NCBI GenBank assembly: GCA_964570625.1
Contig: CAZMYW010000023.1
Coordinates: 62,001 to 126,000 of the forward strand
DNA from: JBFLXB01 sp964570625
GTDB lineage: Bacteria; Nitrospirota; Nitrospiria; 2-01-FULL-66-17
Length of the DNA stretch: 64,000 nt
Reading direction: 5' to 3'
Positions 9,417 through 16,812 of the stretch are shown in pieces (the first letter of the stretch is position 1; each line of letters opens with the position of its first letter). Below the pieces are notes generated by a model. That model was not told the DNA's origin, made no database searches, and saw only the letters and a program-made list of their open reading frames with translations. The position numbers and the translations under genes are program-made.

Positions 9417-9883
9417 GCAGCGCTCGACGGCGTTCGACTCGACTCGCCCCCTGGATGAGCGGAGGCGGCGGCAGATGACCCGCCCTCTGGAGACACGACG
9501 AGGTCATGAGGATCGGTCAACAGGAGATAGGGTTCGCCCCATTGAGCCTGGTCGGAGAAACTCCAGGGTTGCGCGCGATCAACCGGACAAATCCGGATAC
9601 CCCACAATCCCCCATACACGAGATACGCGACCCCCACCCCGGAGTCTTCAACCTTTCGGACACGAGCCGGCTCCCACGGCTCGGCGGGATTACTACGGAC
9701 TCCCGTGACCAGGCACCACTCTCCTTCGTCCCGGCGATCGAAGAGCCGGATCTTGGTCACGACCGCCGGTGCACCCAGTTCCTTATAACGCATCGGTTCT
9801 CGTCCGGCGCAGTTGGGGCTGTCCTCAATCTCGATGTACACGGCTGGGATCATAGCAGTCCGCACCGTGAGGATCAATCGCAT
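9413..9883 (-). CDS. Unknown protein leading the phoBR-like/uppP operon
   Basis: Start chosen at the ATG at 9883, preceded by GAGGG; an ATG at 9853 is the alternative. About 156 residues, mostly beta-type sequence with no membrane segment (for example AVYIEIEDSPNCAG, VTKIRLFDRRDEGEW, VYGGLWGIRICPVD), ending in a low-complexity Ser/Ala/Gly tail. I do not recognise a family. Its stop overlaps the regulator start (ATGA), so it belongs to the operon. A hydrolase-like or sensor-accessory role would be guesswork. Confidence 0.65.
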   Translation of the reverse strand: MRLILTVRTAMIPAVYIEIEDSPNCAGREPMRYKELGAPAVVTKIRLFDRRDEGEWCLVTGVRSNPAEPWEPARVRKVEDSGVGVAYLVYGGLWGIRICPVDRAQPWSFSDQAQWGEPYLLLTDPHDLVVSPEGGSSAAASAHPGGESSRTPSSAA

Positions 9884-9907
9884 CCACCCTCGCTCGAGCG
9901 GTCTGAT

Positions 9908-9937
9908 TGCCTTCACCCGGCGCCCTGGCCTATACTC
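9908..9937 (+). promoter_or_regulatory. Predicted sigma-70 promoter for the FmdE-domain gene
   Basis: TTGCCT at 9908-9913, an 18-base spacer, TATACT at 9932-9937. The gene starts at 9960 after a good AAAGGGGA ribosome site. Confidence 0.5.
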
Positions 9938-9959
9938 AACCCTACGAAAGGGGATTGTC

Positions 9960-10562
9960 ATGGAGAAGACGTTCGACGATGTGGTGGATTTTCACCGGCA
10001 CCTGTGCCTGGATATCGCGATGGGGTATCGGGTGGGCAAGGCGTTGGTGCGCGAAATGGGCAAGGAACTCCGCAACATGAAGGACGTGTTCGCCATCGTG
10101 GAAAACGAAACCTGTGCGGTGGACGCGATTCAGGAGTTCACGGGGTGCACGCTCGGCAAGCGAAACCTGATCCTCGCCGGAACCGGGAAACCCGGCTACA
10201 TCCTGCAAAACACCAAATCCGGCGTGGCCGTGCGGATCTACTGCAAATACTGGGAGACCTTCGACACCGACGGCTCGTTCGGCAAACGGCGCAAACACGC
10301 CTCGTCGCCCGACGCCACGACGGAGGACCAACAACTGTTTCAGCGCGAACTCAACTCCAAGATCAAAGAAATTCTCCGCGCGACGGAAGAGACCCTGTTC
10401 AACATCCAGCGCGTCACGCTTCCCGCACCACCCAAGGTGGGGAAATACAAAGCCGAACCTTGCACAGGCTGCGGCGAACACACCAACATCGAACGATTGA
10501 CGGAAAGCGACGGGAAGAAACTATGTGCTGCGTGTCGCACCGCCACGGTTGCCACACGCTGA
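9960..10562 (+). CDS. FmdE-domain protein with C-terminal zinc ribbon
   Basis: 200 residues. The N-terminal half matches the FmdE family (formylmethanofuran dehydrogenase subunit E): VDFHRHLCLDIAMGYRVG, ENETCAVDAIQEFTGCTLGK and the conserved Cys/His set. The C-terminus has a two-knuckle zinc ribbon (CTGCGEHTN and LCAAC). In non-methanogens such proteins are found alone, without the Fmd complex, and their substrate is unknown; a link to molybdenum or tungsten cofactor handling is often proposed. ATG at 9960 has AAAGGGGA 6 bases upstream. It is transcribed away from the two-component operon. Confidence 0.85.
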   Translation: MEKTFDDVVDFHRHLCLDIAMGYRVGKALVREMGKELRNMKDVFAIVENETCAVDAIQEFTGCTLGKRNLILAGTGKPGYILQNTKSGVAVRIYCKYWETFDTDGSFGKRRKHASSPDATTEDQQLFQRELNSKIKEILRATEETLFNIQRVTLPAPPKVGKYKAEPCTGCGEHTNIERLTESDGKKLCAACRTATVATR

Positions 10563-10598
10563 CAAGCAATCACCCCGTTGTTTGACTCTTGAAAAGCA

Positions 10599-10633
10599 CT
10601 GCGGGGGAGCGGCCAATCGCCGGTCCCCCGCAG
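10599..10633. terminator. Bidirectional terminator hairpin
   Basis: A 10-bp GC stem (CTGCGGGGGA and TCCCCCGCAG) around a 15-base loop, placed between the convergent FmdE-domain and porin genes. T-rich bases follow on the plus strand (GTTTGTT). Confidence 0.6.
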
Positions 10634-10654
10634 CGAGGTCGTTTGTTCAGTTCC

Positions 10655-12061
10655 TTAGAACGTGAAGCCGAGTTGCGTGACCAGAACCATCAGATTGTCG
10701 GTAGGATCGCTTGTTTCGTTGTTGTTTGGCGTCGACGTCAAATAATCGCCCGCCAATAGATAACCGGCTCCCAGCATCCAGCTCAAGTTCTTGGTGAGCG
10801 CCCAAGTCATCGTCGCATCCAGTTCAATGCCAATATTACTCCCCGCATCGTAACCCGCTTGATCTGGAGAGAGACCGCTGCCAGCATCGAACGGATCTTC
10901 TGTTGACTGCGCCCAGATCAAGGCGAAGTCCAACACGTGCGGACCGTGCGTCATCCCGGTCGACACCTTGATGGCGGTCAGCCCATCACCACCAACACAA
11001 CTCCCCGACCCTCCGCTGTAGGTAGAGGACCCACCGGTGCTCACACAGGTGCCGTCCGTAACGCCCAGTGAACGAGCACCGGTGTTCGTGACGATGATCC
11101 CGAGCGGATAGTTGCCGCTCAGACCATTGACGTTTGCGTCAGTCGCTGACGTATCGTTATCCTGACCCGATGTGTAGACCAGGTCGACGCCCAGCGGGAT
11201 CCCGCCTGCATCCAACTTCCCGCCGAGAACCACGTTGAACCCCTTGAGGTCGGTATCAGACCCTCCACCGGTCGGCGTAAACGTGCCGTTCAGGATATCG
11301 ATCTCGGCCTTCACCTTTAGACCATTCATGTCGAGATCCGTTGCCGCACCGAGGATCCAGAGCGTGCTCTCGTCACCACCGAATCCACCGACCCCACCAC
11401 GGTCACTCAAATAGTTCAAAAACACGTTCGTTCCGCTGGCCATCCCGGTCTTACCCAGCCCCGCGTTCACAAAATACAGATCCGCGTCGTCGCCGGTTCC
11501 GGTTCCACCAGTGGGGTTGTTGCCGACACCAATCACGTTGCCATCGGTGTCCTCAGCCAACTTGGCCGTACCGACCGTGAGCGTCATGCCACCCAACCCA
11601 AGGTCAGCCCAGATCCCGTCTACCCAGTCGTCCATGATCACGCCATTGCCGAACTTCAGGCCCGCGCGTCCGGCCGTCAAAGCCCACGTCTTGAAATCTG
11701 CCTTGATATACGCTTCGAGGACTTCGATCGACGTCCCGGTGGGTCCGAACGTCTGCCCACCACTAAAGGTAGGTCCAGATCCGTCTCCCAACAATCGGTT
11801 CCCAGTTCCATTCTGGGAACCGGCCAGCAGCGTCACGACTCCGCTGACCCCGTCCTGGGAAGCCTTCGTCGTGAGCATGAACTGCGACACATAATATGCG
11901 GCAGAATCCTGGACATCCTTGTCCCCGTCCGTCAGGTTATCGTTGTAGAACCCGCGCAGCCGGTAACTCCCTGAATTGTCTAGATCTAGCGCCCACGAGA
12001 CCGACGTGAAGCCGATCAACAGGGCCGCTAGGACCGCACCGAACACTAGATATCGTTTCAT
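10655..12061 (-). CDS. Porin-like outer membrane beta-barrel protein
   Basis: 468 residues with a signal peptide (MKRYLVFGAVLAALLIGF, cleavage near SWA/LDL), then repeated amphipathic beta strands separated by Gly/Asp/Thr-rich loops, ending in ...TQLGFTF with terminal Phe, as expected for BAM-inserted barrels. Similar in style to alginate-export or general porins; substrate unknown. ATG at 12061 has AGGAGGAGAG just upstream. The gene has its own promoter and a leader of about 110 bases, so high expression is likely. Confidence 0.85.
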   Translation of the reverse strand: MKRYLVFGAVLAALLIGFTSVSWALDLDNSGSYRLRGFYNDNLTDGDKDVQDSAAYYVSQFMLTTKASQDGVSGVVTLLAGSQNGTGNRLLGDGSGPTFSGGQTFGPTGTSIEVLEAYIKADFKTWALTAGRAGLKFGNGVIMDDWVDGIWADLGLGGMTLTVGTAKLAEDTDGNVIGVGNNPTGGTGTGDDADLYFVNAGLGKTGMASGTNVFLNYLSDRGGVGGFGGDESTLWILGAATDLDMNGLKVKAEIDILNGTFTPTGGGSDTDLKGFNVVLGGKLDAGGIPLGVDLVYTSGQDNDTSATDANVNGLSGNYPLGIIVTNTGARSLGVTDGTCVSTGGSSTYSGGSGSCVGGDGLTAIKVSTGMTHGPHVLDFALIWAQSTEDPFDAGSGLSPDQAGYDAGSNIGIELDATMTWALTKNLSWMLGAGYLLAGDYLTSTPNNNETSDPTDNLMVLVTQLGFTF

Positions 12062-12179
12062 CGCTCTCCTCCTACCTGAAGAGATGTGTGATGATCTCCC
12101 CCTCATCACCCTAGGGTTTCTGATTCACCTTACAGCGTTCTGTCCGTTCCTATCTCCTTTCCGAGCCTCGGTCCGCGAA

Positions 12180-12208
12180 AAGATAGCCGGCCCCCGAGGC
12201 ATTGTAAA
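12180..12208 (-). promoter_or_regulatory. Predicted promoter of the porin gene
   Basis: On the minus strand TTTACA (12203-12208), a 17-base spacer and TATCTT (12180-12185). It lies right after the stop codon of the small zinc-ribbon gene. Confidence 0.55.
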
Positions 12209-12215
12209 GCGACAG

Positions 12216-12332
12216 TTACGGGTCTGAGCAGTCACGCATGTACCCGCACCGGCGGCAGACCAACTTACAGTGAATGTCCAGCATGACGGACCCGCAAAAC
12301 TCGCAACGCGGGGCCGAGGGGTCTCGGTCCAC
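12216..12332 (-). CDS. Very small zinc-ribbon protein
   Basis: A 38-residue reading frame from GTG at 12332: charged start, then CEFCG, DIHCKLVCRRCGYMRDCSDP and stop. The paired CxxC knuckles make a zinc ribbon likely, and I recall similar tiny proteins in Nitrospirota-like genomes. In-frame codons continue upstream to a TTG inside the preceding lipoprotein gene, so the N-terminus could be longer. The preceding gene ends 31 bases upstream on the same strand. Function unknown. Confidence 0.6.
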   Translation of the reverse strand: MDRDPSAPRCEFCGSVMLDIHCKLVCRRCGYMRDCSDP

Positions 12333-12363
12333 GAATGGGAACAGCTCGGGTGTGGACCGAGGA

Positions 12364-12801
12364 TCAATGGATTTTGTCGATGACGATGTCAACGCCGGTC
12401 GCGCCGACCATCACGGGATTACCCTTGTGTTCCCCCTCGAGGTCGCCGGGCTCCGGAGGACCCGCGTTGCCGTCTTTGTCCAGTTTGGCATAGACATTGA
12501 CTTTGCCCTCGAGTATGACTCCCTCAAAAAAGACGTCCTTCTGCGTCACCGTGTACTGCAGTGGGAATGTCAGATTCGTCACCCGATGGGCCGCGATCGG
12601 CGGGCCGAATGGCGGCGCGTCGGCGGCACGGGCGGTCACAAAGAGCACAAAATTCGGCGTGACGTCCTTTGCGAGTTCAGGGGCGATGTTGATGGTGCCG
12701 GAGATCGTCGGGGGTGGCGGAGGCGCCTTCTCGCATCCCAGAAGGCTATAGACCATGACAACAAACAGTGCACCGGCGATGCCGGTATGCCGATACGTCA
12801 T
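12364..12801 (-). CDS. Lipoprotein resembling the C-terminal domain of CcmI
   Basis: 145 residues. Lipoprotein signal with lipobox LLGC (Cys about residue 23), then a Pro stretch and a domain with ISGTINIAPELA, VLFVTARAAD, TFPLQYTVTQKD and PPEPGDLEGEHKGNPV. This pattern matches the periplasmic C-terminal domain of CcmI/CycH, which helps present apocytochrome c. The CcmI in the main ccm operon here lacks that domain, so this may supply it in trans. ATG at 12801 is preceded by GGAGGGG. Confidence 0.65.
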   Translation of the reverse strand: MTYRHTGIAGALFVVMVYSLLGCEKAPPPPPTISGTINIAPELAKDVTPNFVLFVTARAADAPPFGPPIAAHRVTNLTFPLQYTVTQKDVFFEGVILEGKVNVYAKLDKDGNAGPPEPGDLEGEHKGNPVMVGATGVDIVIDKIH

Positions 12802-12938
12802 AACCCCTCCGTGGGTAAACGGCCGCATTATCCACCAAGCCCACCGCATTGTCAACGATTTCCTACCATTGCAACACCCGTCCGGCACAGGGTGCCTACC
12901 GCTGTGGTAAGATCCGTTTCACGCACGAGGCGACCACG

Positions 12939-13949
12939 TTGGCGACGAGCGAACTTCACGACCACTATCGGGCACTCCGAGACGGCGCCGGTATCCTGGA
13001 TCACTCTTCTCGGATTCGGCTTCGGATTACCGGCGCGCAGCGGGCTAAATTCCTGCAAGGCATTCTCACCAACGACGCCGATCTGTTGAAGCCAGGACGC
13101 GGGCTGTACACGGCGGTGCTCACCGCGAAGGGCAAGATGCAGGCGGACCTGACGGTGTACGCCCTCACGGAATGGTTCTGGGTGGATGCCGAACCGGAGT
13201 CGGCAGCCAAGCTCCCGACGTTGCTGAGCCGGTACACCATCGGCACCGATGCCACGGTCCTCGATCTCTCCACCAGTCACCGCGTGCTGGGGCTCTATGG
13301 GCCTGCGGCGCCGCGCGCGGTGGCAGCCGCCTTCCCGGAGCTGGCGTTGCCGGCCGCCGACCTCGCGGTCACGGAGGCCATGTGGAGCGGCCGCCCGCTG
13401 GTGGTCGCCGAGGCGGGATACCCGGGGACACCCGGGTACAAGCTGCTCCTCCCCGCCGAGGCCGCGCAAGAAGCCCGTCGGACGCTGCTCACCGCGGGAG
13501 CGACCAACGTTGAGGCCGCGGCCCTGGAGGCCGTGCGGATCGAAAGTGGTGTGCCACGGTTCGGGATGGATATGAGCGAGGACAACTTTCCGCCCGAAGC
13601 GCGGATTGAAGATCGAGCGGTCAGCTACACCAAAGGCTGCTATCTGGGACAGGAAACGATCGCCCGCATCAAGACCTACGGGCACGTGAACCGACTGCTG
13701 GTCGGATTGCTGCCCGACACGGACCAACCGATTTCCCGTGGAACCAAGCTCTACCATCCAGACGTGACATCGGTGTTGCGGGAGGACAAAGAGGCGGGGT
13801 ACGTCACCTCGTCGGTCTACTCACCGGCGCTGAAGCGCGTGATCGCGCTCGGCTACGTGCACCGAACGATCGAGACGCCCGGCACGCGATTGATCGTCGG
13901 CCAAGACGCGGCCGTTCAAGCGACGGTCGCTGCCTTGCCTTTTGTCTGA
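12939..13949 (+). CDS. ygfZ: YgfZ/GcvT-like tetrahydrofolate-binding protein
   Basis: 336 residues of the YgfZ (IBA57) family, which binds folate and helps iron-sulfur cluster maturation or repair. The diagnostic motif KGCYLGQE is present, with an FLQGILTND N-terminal motif and the C-terminal GYVTSSVYSP barrel. I chose TTG at 12939 (GAGG 8 bases upstream); longer in-frame starts exist back to 12849 but run through the likely promoter (TGGTAAGAT, 12905-12913). The stop codon overlaps the left end of a dispersed repeat. Confidence 0.88.
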   Translation: MATSELHDHYRALRDGAGILDHSSRIRLRITGAQRAKFLQGILTNDADLLKPGRGLYTAVLTAKGKMQADLTVYALTEWFWVDAEPESAAKLPTLLSRYTIGTDATVLDLSTSHRVLGLYGPAAPRAVAAAFPELALPAADLAVTEAMWSGRPLVVAEAGYPGTPGYKLLLPAEAAQEARRTLLTAGATNVEAAALEAVRIESGVPRFGMDMSEDNFPPEARIEDRAVSYTKGCYLGQETIARIKTYGHVNRLLVGLLPDTDQPISRGTKLYHPDVTSVLREDKEAGYVTSSVYSPALKRVIALGYVHRTIETPGTRLIVGQDAAVQATVAALPFV

Positions 13950-14073
13950 GAGCCTGTTCAGGAATGCGTCAGATGCAAGGCGCCGCGAGAACCGGAGCGC
14001 AGCGTACTGGGTCGTACGTGAGCACCGGAAGCGCAGTGGCAACGCCGCAGATGGCCATTCATGGACAGGCTCT
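13949..14073. repeat. Dispersed hairpin repeat, copy A
   Basis: About 125 bp with imperfect inverted ends (AGAGCCTGTTCAGGAATG against AGAGCCTGTCCATGAATG on the other strand) and the shared core GTACTGGGTCGTACGTGAG. It fills the whole gap between two convergent genes: the ygfZ TGA and the minus-strand TAG both touch it. Confidence 0.85.
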
Positions 14074-14365
14074 ACGAGTGGATCTGAACCGCGGTCAGGG
14101 TGCCGTCCTTCTCGGTAAACCCGATCATCACGTCGTCCCCCGGCTTGATGTCTTTGAGTTGCTTGGCCGTGGCGGCAAAGGTGATCGGTTCGCCCGTCTC
14201 GGCATCCTTGATCGTGACGGTCAGGGCCTTCGTATCCACGGCCGCCACCACACCCACGTGTTTGAACGCCCCTGCGCTCTTACAGGCCAGCGCACCGACG
14301 GGAACGACGACCATCGGCATTGCGATAGCGAGCGCAGCGATCGCGTGTCTCACCAATCGTCTCAT
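14072..14365 (-). CDS. Small secreted protein, unknown
   Basis: 97 residues: signal peptide (MRRLVRHAIAALAIAMPM, cleavage near GALA), then one small beta-rich domain (VGVVAAVDTKALTVTIKDAE, PGDDVMIGFTEKDG). This looks like a small OB- or DUF5666-style module; a metal-binding role is possible but not shown. ATG at 14365 has GGAGGGATA upstream. The TAG stop coincides with the end of repeat copy A. Confidence 0.7.
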   Translation of the reverse strand: MRRLVRHAIAALAIAMPMVVVPVGALACKSAGAFKHVGVVAAVDTKALTVTIKDAETGEPITFAATAKQLKDIKPGDDVMIGFTEKDGTLTAVQIHS

Positions 14366-14427
14366 AAGTATCCCTCCAAGATGGGGTTGATGAACGGCTG
14401 GATCGTAACTCTCGCCTCGAACGGCTG

Positions 14428-15792
14428 TCAATGCGTCTCAGCCCGCCAGAGGACCTGTTGGGAGCGCCACGCGCCCGAGCGATATCGAACGAGCACGAGC
14501 ATCAGCCGGACCATCCAATCCACCAACATGATGCTCCACACCGCGCCTAAGGGCAGATGGAGCCCGTAGGCGAACAGCAGCGCCAGAGGCACGCGCACAC
14601 CCCAGGCCCCGGCCAGCGTGCTGAGCAACAGGAATCGAGTATCCCCCGCGCCTTTCAACACGCCTGATAACACCATGGTGATGGCCAGCGGAACTTGGAG
14701 CACCGCCACAATTTTCAGGAACAACGTACCGAGTTCGACGACGGTTTCATCGCTCGTGAACGATCTGAGCAGCACGTAAGGGAAAAAGTAGAACACCGCG
14801 CCGATGGCGGCCATCGTGAGGACCGCCATGCGGTTGGCTTCCAAGCTCTGGATCCGCGCACGCGCCACGTTGTTGGCCCCAAGGCTGCGTCCGAACGCGG
14901 TCTCCGCCGCCAGGGCGAATCCCGCGCCGGGCAGGAACGACAGCGCTTCGATCGCCAGCCCCACCTGGTGCGCGGCATACGCGGCGGTGCCGTACAGCAA
15001 CACGACCTTCGCGAACACCAGTTGTGAGGCGTGCTGGAGCGCGCGGTCCACCGACACCGGAGCCCCCACGCGCGCCACGGCGCGCACGAAATTCTCGCTC
15101 CGACCTCGATGCAACAGCCCGCGATGATACACCAGGGCAAGCAGCCACGCGCTCCCGACCAAGTGCGAGACCGCCACGGCCACGGCGGCGCCTTCGAGCT
15201 CCCACCGCGGCAGACCCCATCGACCGTAGATCGTGGGATAGGCAATCGCGACGTGGATGACGTTCATCACTACCGTCACGTAGAGCGGACTCTTGGTGTC
15301 GCCCGTCCCCTGGAGGACTCCGGACAGGATCGTGACCAAGAGCATCAACGGAAACGCCAGAAACACGATGCGCAGATAGGGCTGCGCAAGCGCCACGACA
15401 TCGGGAGCCGCGCCCAGGAACACCACGGCGTCGGCGCCCCACACCATCCCCACCATGCCCACCACGCACCCCACCACGGCTGCGATCCCCACCACACGCC
15501 GAGCCCCTGCCGCGGCTTCGGACGTTCGCCCCGCGCCCCAGAGTTGCGCGACCACGATCACGGTGCCCGCGGGCAGCCCTGACACGAGACTGACCAGCGC
15601 CAGCACCAGCAACTGGCTCGCTCCGGCGGCCGCGATCGCGGCTGCGCCGAGCCCGCCCACCAAAAACACGTCGATGATCACGACGGAGCGCTCGAGCAGA
15701 CTCGACGCCACCACGGGCAGCGCCAGTGCGAACATGGCGCGCCGGATGCGTCCGCGTTTACTCCTCCGTCGTGGGATCGCGGTTTTCTTCAC
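14428..15792 (-). CDS. MATE-family efflux transporter
   Basis: 454 residues, 12 predicted membrane helices in two related halves; LPVVASSLLERSVVIIDVFLVG opens half one and the repeated motif GVLQGTGDT / GVLKGAGDT occurs in both halves, as in MATE (NorM/DinF-like) exporters. These swap drugs or metabolites for Na+ or H+. GTG at 15792 is the start that leaves a normal basic N-terminus; suhB is divergent 59 bases away. Ends 62 bases upstream of the small secreted protein gene on the same strand. Confidence 0.9.
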   Translation of the reverse strand: MKKTAIPRRRSKRGRIRRAMFALALPVVASSLLERSVVIIDVFLVGGLGAAAIAAAGASQLLVLALVSLVSGLPAGTVIVVAQLWGAGRTSEAAAGARRVVGIAAVVGCVVGMVGMVWGADAVVFLGAAPDVVALAQPYLRIVFLAFPLMLLVTILSGVLQGTGDTKSPLYVTVVMNVIHVAIAYPTIYGRWGLPRWELEGAAVAVAVSHLVGSAWLLALVYHRGLLHRGRSENFVRAVARVGAPVSVDRALQHASQLVFAKVVLLYGTAAYAAHQVGLAIEALSFLPGAGFALAAETAFGRSLGANNVARARIQSLEANRMAVLTMAAIGAVFYFFPYVLLRSFTSDETVVELGTLFLKIVAVLQVPLAITMVLSGVLKGAGDTRFLLLSTLAGAWGVRVPLALLFAYGLHLPLGAVWSIMLVDWMVRLMLVLVRYRSGAWRSQQVLWRAETH

Positions 15793-15838
15793 GCAGACGT
15801 CCTGACTGCCCGATGGCCGGGCCGACGGAACCGTGTGG

Positions 15839-15844
15839 TATGAT
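15839..15844 (+). promoter_or_regulatory. Extended -10 element of suhB
   Basis: TGGTATGAT, with TATGAT at 15839-15844 and the ATG at 15852, only 7 bases later. The transcript is predicted to have essentially no leader. No good -35 is seen. Confidence 0.5.
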
Positions 15845-15851
15845 CCGCGGC

Positions 15852-16655
15852 ATGGCTGAGCCGACAAATTTCCATCGCGAGTGGTTGGCGCTTGCGGTGG
15901 ATGCTGCACGCGCTGCGGGTGACATCATCCGTCGCGGCATGTTCGACGTGTTGGACATCCGATACAAGGGCGAGATCAACCTGGTCACTCAGATCGACGT
16001 GGAGGCCGAACGCGCCGTGGTCGAGCGCCTGCGGGCCAACACGCCGGACCATGGGGTCCTGGCCGAGGAAGGTTCGGTCCATAACAACCGGTCGCCCTAC
16101 CGCTGGCTCATTGATCCGTTGGACGGCACCACCAACTACGCGCACCGCTTTCCCTTTTTTTGCGTGTCCATCGGCTTGCAACACGGGAACGACCCGGTCT
16201 TGGGCGTGGTGTTGGACCCGGTCCGCGACGAACTCTTCACCGCCATCCGGGGCGGCGGCGCCGCGTGCAACGGCCAACCGCTCGCGGTGTCCTCGACTGC
16301 CTCGTTGAACAAGAGCCTCCTGGTCACCGGTTTCGCGTACGATCCCAAACAAGATACCAACGTCAACTTTCGGCACTTTGAAGCCATCAGCCGAGTCGCC
16401 CAAGGCGTGCGGCGCACGGGCTCGGCGGCGTTGGATCTGTGTTACGTGGCCGCCGGCCGGTCCGACGGCTTTTGGGAGCTGCTCCTGTCGCCCTGGGATA
16501 CCGCAGCCGGCCAGGTCATCGTCGAAGAAGCGGGCGGCCGGGTCACCGACTTCTCCGGTCGGGTGTTTTCCCCCGATACCCCGGAGATCGTGGCGAGCAA
16601 CGGCAAGATCCACGACGCCATGCTGACCGTCCTCAACCAAACCGCTTCTCCTTGA
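15852..16655 (+). CDS. suhB: Inositol monophosphatase family protein (SuhB-like)
   Basis: 267 residues. Mg-dependent phosphatase motifs are intact: VLAEEGS, LIDPLDGTTNYAHRFP and WDTAAGQVIVEEAGG. In bacteria these enzymes dephosphorylate inositol or related sugar phosphates, and SuhB also binds rRNA transcription complexes. The start follows an extended -10 directly. Downstream lies repeat copy B. Confidence 0.93.
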   Translation: MAEPTNFHREWLALAVDAARAAGDIIRRGMFDVLDIRYKGEINLVTQIDVEAERAVVERLRANTPDHGVLAEEGSVHNNRSPYRWLIDPLDGTTNYAHRFPFFCVSIGLQHGNDPVLGVVLDPVRDELFTAIRGGGAACNGQPLAVSSTASLNKSLLVTGFAYDPKQDTNVNFRHFEAISRVAQGVRRTGSAALDLCYVAAGRSDGFWELLLSPWDTAAGQVIVEEAGGRVTDFSGRVFSPDTPEIVASNGKIHDAMLTVLNQTASP

Positions 16656-16683
16656 GTCTGCCCACGCGATCTGTGCCACGCGT

Positions 16684-16812
16684 TAGCCGTTCCGGCCGTC
16701 GAGAAGGCGGCGGATGCCAGGCGGAGCGGAAGCCACGCACCGGAGCGTACTGGGTCGTACGTGAGGATGCGGGGCTGACGTGACAACGCCGCAGACGCCC
16801 CTTATCGACGCG
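16684..16812. repeat. Dispersed hairpin repeat, copy B
   Basis: Diverged copy with the core GTACTGGGTCGTACGTGAGG (16748-16767). Its apical stem is AGCCACGCA against TGCGGGGCT (8 of 9 paired). The right arm contains the start codon and first codons of the next gene. Confidence 0.75.

Noticed and set aside
12125..12367. 80-residue minus-strand frame
   Set aside because: It overlaps the zinc-ribbon gene in another frame and gives no recognisable protein; the zinc-ribbon frame is better.
13964..14569. Reading frames through the repeats ending in motifs such as TGSYV or AYWVVRE
   Set aside because: The same peptide appears at every repeat in whatever frame is open; it is repeat sequence, not a protein family.
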